Both the position numbers and the translations under genes were made by a program. The notes under the pieces were generated by a model, which saw nothing but the letters and a program-made list of their open reading frames with translations, was not told where the DNA came from and searched no databases. Positions 43,428 through 54,271 of a DNA stretch of 64,000 nucleotides are shown here, in pieces. Positions within the stretch are counted from its first letter, which is position 1, and each line of letters begins with the position of its first letter. This stretch comes from Sphingomonadales bacterium (GTDB taxonomy: Bacteria; Pseudomonadota; Alphaproteobacteria; Sphingomonadales; Sphingomonadaceae): contig JAFKLT010000032.1 of assembly GCA_017309275.1 (NCBI GenBank), forward strand, positions 62,001-126,000. The letters are read 5' to 3'.

Positions 43428-45461
43428 TTAGAAGCCGGCCTTCGCCGCCGCCTTTTCCTTCAGCAGCGGTGCGACCGTGAAGCCATGCTTCTCGAGCGCC
43501 GCGACGATCTTGTCGGTGCCCTCGATGCCCGCCCAGAACATCGGGCCGCCGCGATAGACCGGCCAGCCATAGCCATAGATCCACACCACATCGATGTCGC
43601 TCGCGCGCTGTGCCTTGCCTTCCGCCAGGATCAGCGCGCCCTCGTTGACCATCGGATACAGCGTGCGTTCGATGATCTCCTGATCGGTGATCTCGCGCTT
43701 TTCGATCCCGGCGCGCTTGCGGAATTCGTCGATGATCTCTTCGACGCGTGCGCTCGGCGACGGGTTCCGCTTGTCGTCATAATCGTAAAAGCCCGCCTGC
43801 TTCTTCTGGCCCCAGCGGCCTTCGGCGCACAGCGCGTCGCGGATGCTTTCGATCCGGTTCGGGTCGCGGTGCCAGCCGATGTCGACGCCCGCCAGATCGC
43901 TCATCTGGAACGGACCCATCGGCATGCCGAAATCGACATGGACCTTGTCGACCTGCGCCGGCGTCGCGCCTTCCAGCAGCAGCTTCTGCGCCTCGATCTG
44001 GCGCGGCGCGAGCATGCGGTTGCCGATGAAGCCGTGGCACACGCCCGCGACGACGGCGACCTTGCCGATCTTCTTGCCGATCGCCATCGCGGTGGCGAGC
44101 ACATCGTCGGCCGTCTTGTCGCCGCGTACGACTTCCAGCAGCTTCATCACATTGGCGGGTGAGAAGAAGTGCATGCCGACGACGTCGCCGGGGCGGCTGG
44201 TCGACGCCGCAATCTCGTTGACGTCCAGATAGCTGGTGTTCGACGCCAGGATTGCGCCGGGTTTGGCGATCGCGTCGAGCTTGCCGAAAATCTCCTTCTT
44301 GACGCCCATGTCCTCATAGACCGCCTCGATGATCAGGTCGCAGTCGGCAAGCGCGTCGAGGTTCAGCGAAGGCGTGATCAGACCCATCATCTGATCGACC
44401 TGTTCGGGCTTGAAGCGCCCCTTGGCGGCGCTTGCGTCGTAATTCTTGCGGATCACGCCCAGCCCGCGGTCCAGCGCTTCCTGCTGCATTTCCACGATCG
44501 TGCAGGCGATGCCCTTTTGCAGGAAGTTCATCATGATGCCGCCGCCCATCGTGCCGGCACCGATGATGCCGACGCGCTTGATGTCGCGCAGCTTGATGTC
44601 CTTGGGCAGGCCGTCGATCTTGGCGGCCTGGCGCTCGGCGAAGAAGATGTGCCGCTGCGCCGCCGACTGGCTGCCCATCATCAGCTTCATGAATTCCTGG
44701 CGTTCGAAGGCAAGGCCCTCGTCGAACGGAAGCCGCGTTGCGGCCTCGACGCAGGCAAGGTTCGCATAGGGGGCCTCGAAGCCGCGCCAGCGCTTTGCGT
44801 TCGCCGTCTTGAGCTGTTCGATGACGGCGGCGTCGCCGAACACCGCCCGGTCGCGGGTCGGGCGCGGGCCGTCGGCGATCTTTGCGCGGGCAAAGGCGAT
44901 GGCGTCAGCGGCCAGGCTGTCCTCGCCCGCCAGCTCGTCGACCAGGCCCATGTCCTTCGCCTTGGTGGCGGGCACGGGATCGCCGAGCGAGGTCATCGTC
45001 GCCGCGGCCTCGACTCCGACGACGCGCGGCAGGCGCTGCGTCCCGCCGGCACCCGGCAGCAGGCCAAGCTTCACTTCGGGCACGCCGAGCTTCGCCGAGG
45101 GGACGGCGACGCGATAATGACAGACGAGCGCGGTCTCCAGGCCACCGCCCAGCGCGGTGCCGTGGATCGCGGCGACGACGGGCTTGGTCGCGGCCTCGAT
45201 CATGTTGAGCACGGCGTTGAAGTCGGGGCCGCGCGGCGCCTTGCCGAATTCGCTGATGTCGGCGCCGGCGATAAAGGTCCCGCCGTCGCAGCGCAGGACG
45301 ATGGCCTTGACGCCGTCATCGGCAAGCGCGGCTTCGAAATTGCTCTTCAGCCCTTCGCGGACATGCCACGAGAGCGCGTTCACCGGCGGGTTGTTGACGA
45401 TGATGACGGCGACGTCGCCATCCTTCTGCATCGTCACGCTGACGGGGGTTTCTTCAGACAT
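43428..45461 (-). CDS. Bifunctional enoyl-CoA hydratase/3-hydroxyacyl-CoA dehydrogenase (FadJ/FadB-like)
   Basis: 677 aa from ATG 45461 with AGGAG upstream. The N-terminal crotonase domain (1-190) carries both catalytic Glu residues (GGGLE, Glu109; [13 protein letters not shown], Glu129). The NAD domain has GAGTMGGGI (301-309), the HAD motif [31 protein letters not shown] and GFIGNRML. The C-terminal domain is complete ([20 protein letters not shown]). It performs two beta-oxidation steps on the enoyl-CoA made by the operon's dehydrogenase. Last gene of the operon. Confidence 0.95.
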   Translation of the reverse strand: MSEETPVSVTMQKDGDVAVIIVNNPPVNALSWHVREGLKSNFEAALADDGVKAIVLRCDGGTFIAGADISEFGKAPRGPDFNAVLNMIEAATKPVVAAIHGTALGGGLETALVCHYRVAVPSAKLGVPEVKLGLLPGAGGTQRLPRVVGVEAAATMTSLGDPVPATKAKDMGLVDELAGEDSLAADAIAFARAKIADGPRPTRDRAVFGDAAVIEQLKTANAKRWRGFEAPYANLACVEAATRLPFDEGLAFERQEFMKLMMGSQSAAQRHIFFAERQAAKIDGLPKDIKLRDIKRVGIIGAGTMGGGIMMNFLQKGIACTIVEMQQEALDRGLGVIRKNYDASAAKGRFKPEQVDQMMGLITPSLNLDALADCDLIIEAVYEDMGVKKEIFGKLDAIAKPGAILASNTSYLDVNEIAASTSRPGDVVGMHFFSPANVMKLLEVVRGDKTADDVLATAMAIGKKIGKVAVVAGVCHGFIGNRMLAPRQIEAQKLLLEGATPAQVDKVHVDFGMPMGPFQMSDLAGVDIGWHRDPNRIESIRDALCAEGRWGQKKQAGFYDYDDKRNPSPSARVEEIIDEFRKRAGIEKREITDQEIIERTLYPMVNEGALILAEGKAQRASDIDVVWIYGYGWPVYRGGPMFWAGIEGTDKIVAALEKHGFTVAPLLKEKAAAKAGF

Positions 45462-45481
45462 GGGAGACTCCTTGGTTTGAA

Positions 45482-46684
45482 TCAGTCGTCGATGGCGGCG
45501 TGGACGAGCGTCTTGACCTCGCGCCGCACGGGATAGGTGGAAGAGGGCATGAGCTGGGTCATGAAGACCATGCAGATTTGTTCGACCGGATCGACGAAAA
45601 AGCCCGTCGAGAACATGCCGCCCCAATAGAAATCGCCGGCCGAACCCGGAATGCCGGCGTTTGCCGGATCGAGCGTGACCGCGAAGCCAAGGCCGAAGCC
45701 GACCCCGGCATTTTCATCCTCGGAAAAGATGCCGACGCTGTGCTGCGTCAGGTCGCCGCCGCCGACCAGATGGTTCGACGTCATCAGGTCCAGCGTCTTG
45801 CGGCTGATGATCCGCGTATCGCCCAGCTTTCCGCCGCCCAGCAGCATCAGGCAGAAACGGTGATAGTCGTGCAGCGTCGAGGCGAGCCCGCCGCCGCCCG
45901 AATGAAAGCTGCGATCCTTCGCCCAGCGGCTGCGATCGCCGCTGTCGAACAGCTTCATCTTTTCCTTGGGATCAAAGGCATAGCAGTCGGTCAGCCGGTG
46001 CTGCTGATCGGCCGGAACCTTGAACCCGGTATCGACCATGCCGAGCGGGCCGAAGATACGCTCCTGCAGGACCTGGGCAAAGGGCTTGCCCTCGATCCGT
46101 TCGATGACCGCGCCGAGGACGTCGGTCGCCATCGAATAATTCCAGTGCGCGCCGGGGTCGAACTGCAGCGGAATCTTCGCGAGACCTTCGAGGAAGCTGT
46201 CCATCGTGTAGTCGGCATCGAAATCGTCGATCCGCGCCTTGCGATAGGCGGCATCGACCGGCGTGCGCTCCTGAAAGCCATAGGTCAGCCCGGCGGTGTG
46301 CCGCAGCAGGTCGACCATGCGAACCGGCTGCGCGGCGGGGCGCGTCAGGAAGGGAACATTGCCGCCGCCGGCGACGAAGACTCCCGTGTCCCTGAACTCG
46401 GGGCAGAATTTCACGAGCGGATCGCTGAGTGCGACCTTGCCCTCTTCGACCAGCATCATGAAGGCGATGCTGGTGATCGGCTTGGTCATGCTGGCGATGC
46501 GGAAAATGGCATCGTCCTTCAGCGCTTCGCCCGGGCGCGCGTCGCCGATGCACGACAGATGCGCGATCTCGCCGCGCCGCGACACGAGCGTCGCCGCGTG
46601 CGGAAGGCGGCCGCTGTCGACATATTTGGCGGCGAGAAAGGCCGGGATGCGGTCCAGCCGCGCGGTGTCGAAACCATGACTCAC
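45482..46684 (-). CDS. Class C beta-lactamase-fold serine hydrolase
   Basis: 400 aa from GTG 46684, overlapping the aldo/keto reductase stop as GTGA, with AAGGAG ten bases upstream; the longer open frame lies inside the reductase gene. Active-site motifs of the EstB/class C fold are Ser65-x-x-Lys68 (SMTK) and Tyr183 in NYSMATD. There is no signal peptide, so it is a cytoplasmic esterase or lactonase rather than a resistance enzyme. In this operon it could open a lactone or ester of the catabolised acid. The substrate is unknown. Confidence 0.86.
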   Translation of the reverse strand: MSHGFDTARLDRIPAFLAAKYVDSGRLPHAATLVSRRGEIAHLSCIGDARPGEALKDDAIFRIASMTKPITSIAFMMLVEEGKVALSDPLVKFCPEFRDTGVFVAGGGNVPFLTRPAAQPVRMVDLLRHTAGLTYGFQERTPVDAAYRKARIDDFDADYTMDSFLEGLAKIPLQFDPGAHWNYSMATDVLGAVIERIEGKPFAQVLQERIFGPLGMVDTGFKVPADQQHRLTDCYAFDPKEKMKLFDSGDRSRWAKDRSFHSGGGGLASTLHDYHRFCLMLLGGGKLGDTRIISRKTLDLMTSNHLVGGGDLTQHSVGIFSEDENAGVGFGLGFAVTLDPANAGIPGSAGDFYWGGMFSTGFFVDPVEQICMVFMTQLMPSSTYPVRREVKTLVHAAIDD

Positions 46685-47628
46685 GAAACGCGAACTCCTT
46701 CGAGAATGGCGGCAGCTTCGGCGAGCAGCGCGGGATCGATCGCAAGGTCGGCCGCCGCCGCGGTTTCGCGCAACTGCTGCGGCCGGCTCGCGCCGACTAT
46801 CGCGCTCGTGATTCCCGGCTGCGCCAGCACCCATGCGATGGCGAGCTGCGCCATCGAGCACTCGGCTTTGGCGGCGACGTCGCTCAGGCTCTGGACTGCT
46901 TCCAGGATCGGGTCGGTCAGGAAATTGCTCATGAAGTGCGCGTCGCCCGTCGTGGCGCGGCTGTCGGCCGGCGGCGTCGCGCCCGGTCGATATTTGCCGC
47001 TGAGCACGCCTTGCGCGAGCGGCGACCAGACGATCTGGCCGATTCCGTTCGCGATGCAGATCGGGATCACCTTCGCCTCCGGGCGGCGGTGGAGCAGGCT
47101 GTATTGCGGCTGGCTCGACACGAATTTGATGTTGGGCGGGGCCAGCGCGACCGCCGCTTCGATCTGTTCGGGCGACCATTCGGAAAAGCCGATCGCGCGC
47201 GCCTTGCCGCTGCGCACCACCTCCGACAGGGCTTCCATCGTTTCTTCGAGCGGCGTTTCAGGGTCATAGCGATGGCATTGGTACAGATCGACATAGTCGG
47301 TCCGCAGGCGCGCCAGGCTGGCATCGATCTGCTTGGCGACCTGGGCTCGTGACAGCCCGCGGTCGGTTTCGGTCATCGGAAAGAACAGCTTGGTCGCCAG
47401 GACATAGGAATCGCGCACCCGATCCTTCAGCACGTCGCCGAGGAAGCTTTCCGCCGCGCCGCGACCGTAAATGTTCGCGGTGTCGATGAAATTGATGCCC
47501 GAATCGAAGGCGGCGTCGATGCAGGCCCTGCCTTCGCTGTCGTCGACCTCGACGCCATAGGTCAGCCAACTGCCGAGGCAGATTGCCGAAACCTCGATCC
47601 CGCTATCGCCCAGCTGCCGATATTGCAT
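46681..47628 (-). CDS. Aldo/keto reductase
   Basis: 315 aa, TIM-barrel NADPH oxidoreductase of the YghZ/Kv-beta type. The catalytic tetrad is visible: Asp49, Tyr54 ([11 protein letters not shown]), Lys80 (LATKLFF) and His119 (LYQCHRYDP). The cofactor region is [15 protein letters not shown] and the C-terminal [14 protein letters not shown]. Expected to interconvert a carbonyl and alcohol in the operon's pathway. It is coupled to the downstream serine hydrolase by overlap. Confidence 0.92.
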   Translation of the reverse strand: MQYRQLGDSGIEVSAICLGSWLTYGVEVDDSEGRACIDAAFDSGINFIDTANIYGRGAAESFLGDVLKDRVRDSYVLATKLFFPMTETDRGLSRAQVAKQIDASLARLRTDYVDLYQCHRYDPETPLEETMEALSEVVRSGKARAIGFSEWSPEQIEAAVALAPPNIKFVSSQPQYSLLHRRPEAKVIPICIANGIGQIVWSPLAQGVLSGKYRPGATPPADSRATTGDAHFMSNFLTDPILEAVQSLSDVAAKAECSMAQLAIAWVLAQPGITSAIVGASRPQQLRETAAAADLAIDPALLAEAAAILEGVRVS

Positions 47629-47655
47629 CGCCGAACTCCTTTTCCGGGGCGCTCC

Positions 47656-48458
<803 letters not shown>

Positions 48459-48462
<4 letters not shown>

Positions 48463-49235
48463 GCGCCTCCCGAAATCGTGGCGCCGCCATCGCAGACGAT
48501 GGTCTGGCCGGTGGTGAATGCCCCCGCCTTGCTGGCGAGAAAGACTGCGGCGCCTGCGATCTCGTGCGGCTCGCCGATGCGCTTGAGCGTCGACGCGGCG
48601 GTCGAGCGGCGCAGATTCTCTTCATTTTCCCAAAGCGCGCGCGCCATGTCGGTGCGGATCAGGCCCGGCGCGATGCAGTTGACGCGCACGCCCTTCGGCC
48701 CGAACTCGACCGAGAAATTGCGCGCGACCTGCATGTCGGCGGCTTTGGAAATGCCATAGGCGCCGATGATCGGCGATCCCTTGAGTCCGCCGATCGAGCT
48801 GATGATCGTGATCGACCCTTCGCCGCGCTCCAGCATCTCGGGCGCGACCATCGTGATCAACCAGTGGTTGGACAATATATTATTATCCATAATCTTACGA
48901 AACTGATCGTCGGTAATGCCGAGGCCGGGACCATAATAGGGGTTCGACGCGGCATTGCAGACGAGCGCGGTGATCTTGCCGAATGCGCGGCGCGTCTCGT
49001 CGACCAGATGCTGGAGATCGTCCTTCGACGAGATGTTCGCCGCCACCGCGATCGCGGTACCGTCGCCATGCTTCGCGTTGATCGCTGCCGCGGTGGCGTC
49101 GCAGGCGTCCTGCTTGCGGCTGGAAATCACGACCTTCGCACCCTGTTCGGCCATCGCCTCGGCCGTCGCCTTGCCGATGCCGCGCGACGATCCGGTGATC
49201 AGCGCGACCTGGCCGCTCATGTCGAACAGGCTCAT
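48459..49235 (-). CDS. Short-chain dehydrogenase/reductase (DHRS4-like)
   Basis: 258 aa from ATG 49235 overlapping the kinase stop; the longer frame inside the kinase gene was rejected. Motifs: TGSSRGIG at the N-terminus, [10 protein letters not shown] in place of NNAG, Ser in [12 protein letters not shown] and Tyr/Lys in [10 protein letters not shown]. Arg in SSRKQDA suggests NADP(H) use. It belongs to the same operon and is paired with the second SDR of different cofactor type, so the two may act at different steps. Confidence 0.91.
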
Positions 49236-50305
49236 GCGCCGGCTTTCTTGGCGAAGTCCCATGCCTTTTCGGCGAGCGGCAGGACGCGTTCGGACATGGC
49301 CTTGGCATGGGCGGAGGACGCGGTGCCGTCGATGACGCGCTTCTTGATCCCCTGCATGATCCCCGCGAGGCGGAAGAAGTTGTAGGCGAAATACCAGTTC
49401 ATATCGGGCACGCCATCGCGGCCGGTGGCCTGGCAGTAACGCTCGACCACCTCGTCGAGCTCGGGAATGCCGAGCGCCGCGCGGTCGAGGTCCATCACCC
49501 CCGAACGGCCGCCATTCTCGGTCACCCAGGCCATCGCGACATAGGTGAAATCGGCCAGCGGATCGCCCAGCGTCGATAGCTCCCAGTCGAGCACTGCGAG
49601 CACTTCGGCGCGATCCTTGGCAAAGATCATGTTGTCGATGCGATAATCGCCATGGACGACGCTGGTGCGCGTCTGATCGGGCAAGGTGGCGGGCAGCCAT
49701 TCGATCAGCCGCTCCATCTCGTCCATCGTTTCGGTCTCGGACAGTCTGTACTGCTTCGTCCAGCGATCGACCTGGCGGCCGAAATAATTGCCGGGCTTGC
49801 CGAAATCGCTCAGGCCCGCCGCCTCGACATCGACCGCGTGCAGCGCGGCCAGCGTGTCGATCATCGCGAAATAGGTCGCGCGCCGCTCCTCGGGCGTCGC
49901 GCCGGGCATCGACCCGTCCCAGATGGTGCGGCCGTCGACCATCCCCATGACATAGAACCAGCTGCCGACCACATCGTCTTCGGTGCAGAGGCCATATTGG
50001 CGTGCCACCGGGAAACCCGACTTATACAGGCCAGCCTGCACCTTATACTCGCGGTCGACCGCGTGGGCGGAGGGCAGCAGCGGGCCGAAGGGCTTGCGGC
50101 GCAGCACATAATTGCCCGACGGCGCCGAGATCTTGTACGTCGGGTTCGACTGGCCACCGGCGAACTTGCCCTGCGTCAGCGGACCCTGGAAGCCTTCGAC
50201 ATTGGCCTCCATCCAAGCCGTCAGCTTTGCCTCGTCGAGAACATCCGCACCCTCCGGTGCTACCGTTCCGCTGAACGCCTTCTGCGCATCGATTGCTTCG
50301 GTCAT
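49232..50305 (-). CDS. APH-family phosphotransferase (ACAD10/11- and LvaA-like acyl-CoA kinase)
   Basis: 357 aa, protein-kinase-like fold: GGQSNPTYKI (50-59) is the nucleotide loop, HGDYRIDN (218-225) the catalytic loop and LDWELSTLGDP (239-249) the metal-binding DFG equivalent. GGQSN and HGDYRIDNM are typical of the phosphotransferases fused to acyl-CoA dehydrogenase in animal ACAD10/ACAD11 and of LvaA in levulinate catabolism. These phosphorylate the 4-hydroxy group of 4-hydroxyacyl-CoAs. The presence of an ACAD in the operon supports that role rather than antibiotic resistance. Coupled by ATGA on both sides. Confidence 0.88.
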   Translation of the reverse strand: MTEAIDAQKAFSGTVAPEGADVLDEAKLTAWMEANVEGFQGPLTQGKFAGGQSNPTYKISAPSGNYVLRRKPFGPLLPSAHAVDREYKVQAGLYKSGFPVARQYGLCTEDDVVGSWFYVMGMVDGRTIWDGSMPGATPEERRATYFAMIDTLAALHAVDVEAAGLSDFGKPGNYFGRQVDRWTKQYRLSETETMDEMERLIEWLPATLPDQTRTSVVHGDYRIDNMIFAKDRAEVLAVLDWELSTLGDPLADFTYVAMAWVTENGGRSGVMDLDRAALGIPELDEVVERYCQATGRDGVPDMNWYFAYNFFRLAGIMQGIKKRVIDGTASSAHAKAMSERVLPLAEKAWDFAKKAGA

Positions 50306-51393
50306 TGGTTGAATACGATCACCGACCGTGCGGCGTCGCCCTTCTTCATCTTGTCGAATCCATCGTTGATTTGCTCGAGCGGGATCGTCTCGGCGACGAT
50401 GCTGTCGAGGTCGAGCAGGCCGCGGAGGTAGAAATCGACCAGACGCGGAATGTCGACGGGGAAGCGGTTGCCGCCCATGATCGCACCCTGCAGCTTCTTG
50501 CCCGACAGCAGGTCCATTGCGGTGAGGCCAACTTTTTCGGAGAGCGGCATCATGCCGAGGATGGTCGCGGTACCGCCGCGGCGGAGCGAGGCGACCGCCA
50601 GGCTGGCCGAGGCTGGACGCCCCACCGCCTCGATCGCATGGTCGACGCCGCCCTTCGTCAGTTCGACGATCTGCTTTGCGGCATCGTCGGCGAGCGCGTC
50701 GACGACGTCGGTCGCGCCCAGCTTCTTCGCGAGCGCGCGCTTTTCGGGGACCGGGTCGGCGGCGATGATGCGCCCCGCGCCTGCAATCTTCGCCGCATTG
50801 ATCGTCGCCAGGCCGACGCCGCCGCAGCCGACGACCGCGACGGTTTCACCCGGCGTCACCTTGCACGCGTTGAAGATGGTGCCCGCGCCCGTCGTCACTG
50901 CGCAGCCGATCACCGCGGCGCGGTCGAGCGGCATGTCGGGGTTGATCGCGACACAGGCATGTTCGTGAACCAGCATCACCTCGGAAAAGGCGCTGAGGTT
51001 CAGCATCTGGTTGACCGGCGATCCGTCGGGGCGCGTGATGCGCGGCGCCGATCCAGGCACGCGTCGCGTTTCGCCGCCGAGGCACAGCGACATGCGGCCG
51101 GACACGCAGAACTCGCAGTGACCGCAAAAGGCGGACAGGCAGGTGACGACCGCGTCGCCGGGCTTCACCGTGCGCACTTCGCTGCCGACCGCCTCGACGA
51201 TGCCGGCCGCCTCATGGCCCGGAATCGCGGGCAATGGGTGCGGATAGGCGCCGTCGATGAAATGCAGGTCCGAATGGCAGAGTCCGCAGGCAACGGTGCG
51301 AATCCGTACTTCGTGCGGGCCGGGCTTGTCGACGATCACATCTTCGATGACGAGCGGCTTGCCGGGTTCGATCAGGATCGCGGCTTTGGTCAA
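50302..51393 (-). CDS. Zinc-dependent alcohol dehydrogenase (class III-like MDR)
   Basis: 363 aa from TTG 51393 (read as Met, then TKAAILIEPGKP), with GGAGAG three bases upstream; no ATG fits as well. Catalytic zinc ligands Cys39 (CGLCHSD) and His60 (PGHEAAG), structural zinc Cys90, 93, 96 and 104 (CGHCEFC...C), and the NAD-binding motif VVGCGGVGLATINAAKIAG (cited by GCGGVGLA). It resembles Rv3086/AdhD-like proteins and formaldehyde-dehydrogenase relatives. Probable role: oxidising an alcohol of the pathway. It sits between the ACAD and the kinase. Confidence 0.92.
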   Translation of the reverse strand: MTKAAILIEPGKPLVIEDVIVDKPGPHEVRIRTVACGLCHSDLHFIDGAYPHPLPAIPGHEAAGIVEAVGSEVRTVKPGDAVVTCLSAFCGHCEFCVSGRMSLCLGGETRRVPGSAPRITRPDGSPVNQMLNLSAFSEVMLVHEHACVAINPDMPLDRAAVIGCAVTTGAGTIFNACKVTPGETVAVVGCGGVGLATINAAKIAGAGRIIAADPVPEKRALAKKLGATDVVDALADDAAKQIVELTKGGVDHAIEAVGRPASASLAVASLRRGGTATILGMMPLSEKVGLTAMDLLSGKKLQGAIMGGNRFPVDIPRLVDFYLRGLLDLDSIVAETIPLEQINDGFDKMKKGDAARSVIVFNQ

Positions 51394-51415
51394 CTTCTCT
51401 CTCCAGCTATCAGGT

Positions 51416-52708
51416 TTAGCGCGAAACGCCGACGTCGCCCGACGAAAAGCCGGGGTCGGTGGCAGCCGCCGAATGCTTGGCGAGCTCGATGCGTGAGATG
51501 GCGCGCGCATGAACCTCGTCCGGGCCGTCGGCCAGGCGCAGGGTGCGCTGGCCCGCATACATCTTGGCCAGACCGTAATCGTCGCTGACGCCGCCGCCAC
51601 CGTGCGCCTGGATCGCGTCGTCGATGATCTGCAGCGCCATGTTCGGTGCCTGAACCTTGATCATCGCGATTTCGGCTGCGGCCGACTTGTTGCCGACCTT
51701 GTCCATCATGTCGGCCGCCTTCAGGCACAGCAGGCGCGTCATCTCGATATCGATGCGGGCGCGGGCGATCCGCTGTTCCCAGACGCTGTGCTCGGCGATC
51801 GTCTTGCCGAATGCGACGCGCGATTGCAGCCGCTTGCACATGCGCTCCAGCGCTTCCTCGGCGACGCCGATCGTGCGCATGCAGTGGTGGATACGGCCCG
51901 GGCCAAGGCGGCCCTGCGCGATTTCGAACCCGCGACCCTCACCCAGCAGCATCGCTTCCTCGGCGTTGACGCGGACGTCCTTCAGCTCGACCTCCATATG
52001 GCCGTGCGGCGCGTCGTCATACCCGAAGACGGGCAGGTGGCGCAGGATGTTGACCCCCGGCGCGTCGGCGGGAACGACCAGCATCGATTGCTGCTGGTGA
52101 CGCTTGGCGCCGAAATCGGTCTTGCCCATCACGATCAGCACCTTGCAGCGCGGATCGCCCAGTCCCGATGACCACCATTTGCGGCCGTTGATGACATAAT
52201 CGTCGCCATCGCGTTCGATCCGCGTCTCGATATTCGTCGCGTCGGACGATGCGACCGCGGGTTCGGTCATCAGGAAGGCCGACCGGATCTCGCCTTTCAT
52301 CAGCGGGCCGAGATATTTTTCCTTCTGCGCACGCGTGCCATAGCGGTGGAACACTTCCATGTTGCCGGTGTCGGGCGCCGAACAGTTGAACACCTCGCTG
52401 GCAAAGCCGACGCGGCCCATCTCTTCCGCGCACAGCGCATATTCCAGATTGGTCAGGCCCGGCCCATCGAACTCGAACGTCTCTTCGACATGATGATGCG
52501 CGGCCGACTTGGGCGGCATGAACAGGTTCCAGATGCCCGCGGCCTTTGCCTCGGCCTTCAGGTCGTCGACGATCTGGATGACTTTCCAGCGATCGCCCGC
52601 CGCATCCTGTTCCTTATAAGTGGGGACCGCCGGGCGAACCTTGCGCTCGATGAATTCGCGAACCCGGCCCTGCCAATGCTTCTGCCGGTCGGTAAGATCG
52701 AAGTCCAT
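51416..52708 (-). CDS. Acyl-CoA dehydrogenase, ACAD10/ACAD11-like
   Basis: 430 aa from ATG 52708 ([19 protein letters not shown]), with AAGGA seven bases upstream. The sequence has the long-form traits of the ACAD10/11 C-terminal domain and Lva[70 protein letters not shown] (cited as [12 protein letters not shown]) and [17 protein letters not shown]. Family members remove the 4-phosphate as they form the enoyl-CoA. First gene of the eight-gene operon, preceded by the TTTACG...GTAAAC palindrome. Confidence 0.91.
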   Translation of the reverse strand: MDFDLTDRQKHWQGRVREFIERKVRPAVPTYKEQDAAGDRWKVIQIVDDLKAEAKAAGIWNLFMPPKSAAHHHVEETFEFDGPGLTNLEYALCAEEMGRVGFASEVFNCSAPDTGNMEVFHRYGTRAQKEKYLGPLMKGEIRSAFLMTEPAVASSDATNIETRIERDGDDYVINGRKWWSSGLGDPRCKVLIVMGKTDFGAKRHQQQSMLVVPADAPGVNILRHLPVFGYDDAPHGHMEVELKDVRVNAEEAMLLGEGRGFEIAQGRLGPGRIHHCMRTIGVAEEALERMCKRLQSRVAFGKTIAEHSVWEQRIARARIDIEMTRLLCLKAADMMDKVGNKSAAAEIAMIKVQAPNMALQIIDDAIQAHGGGGVSDDYGLAKMYAGQRTLRLADGPDEVHARAISRIELAKHSAAATDPGFSSGDVGVSR

Positions 52709-52723
52709 CTGCGCATCCTTCCC

Positions 52724-52740
52724 TTTACGTTTACGTAAAC
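52724..52740. promoter_or_regulatory. Operator-like palindrome upstream of the ACAD-kinase operon
   Basis: TTTACGTTTACGTAAAC contains TTTACGT-N2-ACGTAAA, a perfect inverted repeat, and GTTTACGTAAAC is itself a 12-bp palindrome. It lies 16 bases upstream of the ACAD ATG. A 14/17 match occurs at 56674-56690 in front of the paired ACAD operon. It resembles ACGT-centred operators described for MerR-type LiuR and some TetR regulators of acyl-CoA catabolism. No such regulator gene is in the window. Confidence 0.7.
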
Positions 52741-52819
52741 CCTTGGACCGATTCGCCGGCCTTGCCAAGTCCCGCCGCCCATAAAATTGCTCCCGCGCGG
52801 CCGGATGCGCAATCTTCCG

Positions 52820-54271
52820 TTACGGCACTCCCGCTTCGCTATCGGCGGCAGCTTGCGCGGTCGAGGCGAGGGCGGCGAGCCGTGCCTCATGGCTGGCCCG
52901 ATCGATGGCATAGCGGCGCAGGCCCGTGGCCGCGGCGAGGGCAATCAGGACCATCAGTCCGGCGAAAATCCACGCCATCGTGGTCGCGGTGCTCGCCGGC
53001 CAATCCTCGGGCCGGATCCGATCGCCCAGGCCGACATAGGCGACGAGCTGGCCGACCAGAAAGATACCGAGCGCCTGTCCGAATTTCTGGACCATCAGAT
53101 AGCCGGCGAAAAAGACACCCTCGATACGCGTGCCATGTTCGACCTCATGCGCCTCGACGATCTCCGCCACCATCGACGCGGCGGAGATGTTGGCGACGAT
53201 CAGTCCGAACAGCGAGACGGTCTGCAGCGCAAGCAGCAATATCATCGACGTCCAGCCGCCCAGCTCGGGCCACCAGCCGAGGTTGCGCGCCGCATAAGGC
53301 AGAAAGGCGACCGCGCCGCTGAACAGCACGGCAACGATCGCCGTGTCGCGCTTGCCGAAATGGCGATGCGCGCGCCCGACGACCAGAAAGGCACCGAACA
53401 CCGCGACCGCCAGGCCCAGCGGATACCAGGAAAGCTGCGCGTCGGTCAGCCGCCAGACATACAGCATCACATAATTGGTCGCCGAGATCGTCGTCGCATA
53501 GGCGGTGATGATGAACAGCGCGCCGCTTGCCAGCGCGACGAAGGCCGGGTTGCGAAAGGCGAGCGCGATCTCTGCCAGCATCGATTTGCCGTGCGTGGCC
53601 TGCGCCGTCGGGGGCAGCGATAAAATCCGCCGATGCTGTCCGATCGCCGAACCCAGCGTCGAGACGAGGATCAGCGTCGCGCCGAACAGGCCGAACGCCG
53701 AATAGCCCGACGGATCGAGCAGGCCGCTTTTCGTCGGATCGTCCGACTTCAGGAAATAGCCATAGGCCAGCGCGGTCGCAGCGAGCCCGCCGAGCCAGCC
53801 GAACAGAAAGCGAAAGCGCATCAGCGTCGTGCGCTCGTCATAATCGCGCGTCAGCTCGGCGACGAGCGAGATCGACGGGATTTCGCATGCCGAAACAAGG
53901 ATGCGCACCGCGACGACGTTGATCACCAGGCCCAGCGTCGAGTGGGTGGCTATGTCGGGTGATACCCAGAGCAGCGCCCAGGCGATCGCCATCGGCACTG
54001 CGGCGCCATAGAGCCATGGGAGCCGCCGTCCGATCCGCGTCCGCGTCGCGTCCGACAACCGGCCGATCATCGGATCGACCATCGCGTCGATCACCATCGC
54101 GCCGATCAGGACCAGCGACACGGTGCGCGGATCGAAGCCGAGCACCTGGTTGTAATAGATCATGAAGAAGGTGGTGAGCCCCGCCTCCTTGATTCCAAGC
54201 GTGACCGAGCCGAGGCCGTGTGCCAGCTTGATCCGGGTGGGCAGCGCGCCGGGCAGGGTCTGGACGGTCAT
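52820..54271 (-). CDS. GPH-family (MelB-like) transporter 2
   Basis: 483 aa, about 12 transmembrane helices. The glycoside-pentoside-hexuronide:cation symporter signature is DAMVDPMIGRLSDATRTRIGRR, with SACEIPSISLVAELTRDYDERT (both cited by key residues D-x-x-x-D-P-x-x-G-x-x-x-D). It is coupled to the upstream paralogue by ATGA. A substrate cannot be named; neighbours suggest a carboxylic acid or its glycoside rather than a sugar. Confidence 0.88.
   Translation of the reverse strand: MTVQTLPGALPTRIKLAHGLGSVTLGIKEAGLTTFFMIYYNQVLGFDPRTVSLVLIGAMVIDAMVDPMIGRLSDATRTRIGRRLPWLYGAAVPMAIAWALLWVSPDIATHSTLGLVINVVAVRILVSACEIPSISLVAELTRDYDERTTLMRFRFLFGWLGGLAATALAYGYFLKSDDPTKSGLLDPSGYSAFGLFGATLILVSTLGSAIGQHRRILSLPPTAQATHGKSMLAEIALAFRNPAFVALASGALFIITAYATTISATNYVMLYVWRLTDAQLSWYPLGLAVAVFGAFLVVGRAHRHFGKRDTAIVAVLFSGAVAFLPYAARNLGWWPELGGWTSMILLLALQTVSLFGLIVANISAASMVAEIVEAHEVEHGTRIEGVFFAGYLMVQKFGQALGIFLVGQLVAYVGLGDRIRPEDWPASTATTMAWIFAGLMVLIALAAATGLRRYAIDRASHEARLAALASTAQAAADSEAGVP

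Noticed and set aside
45482-46684. Class C beta-lactamase resistance gene
   Set aside because: No signal peptide and an operon of acyl-CoA enzymes; the SxxK/YSM pattern is shared by EstB-type esterases.
49232-50305. Aminoglycoside resistance phosphotransferase
   Set aside because: The fold is APH-like, but the motif details and the ACAD/ADH/SDR operon point to acyl-CoA kinases rather than antibiotic modification.
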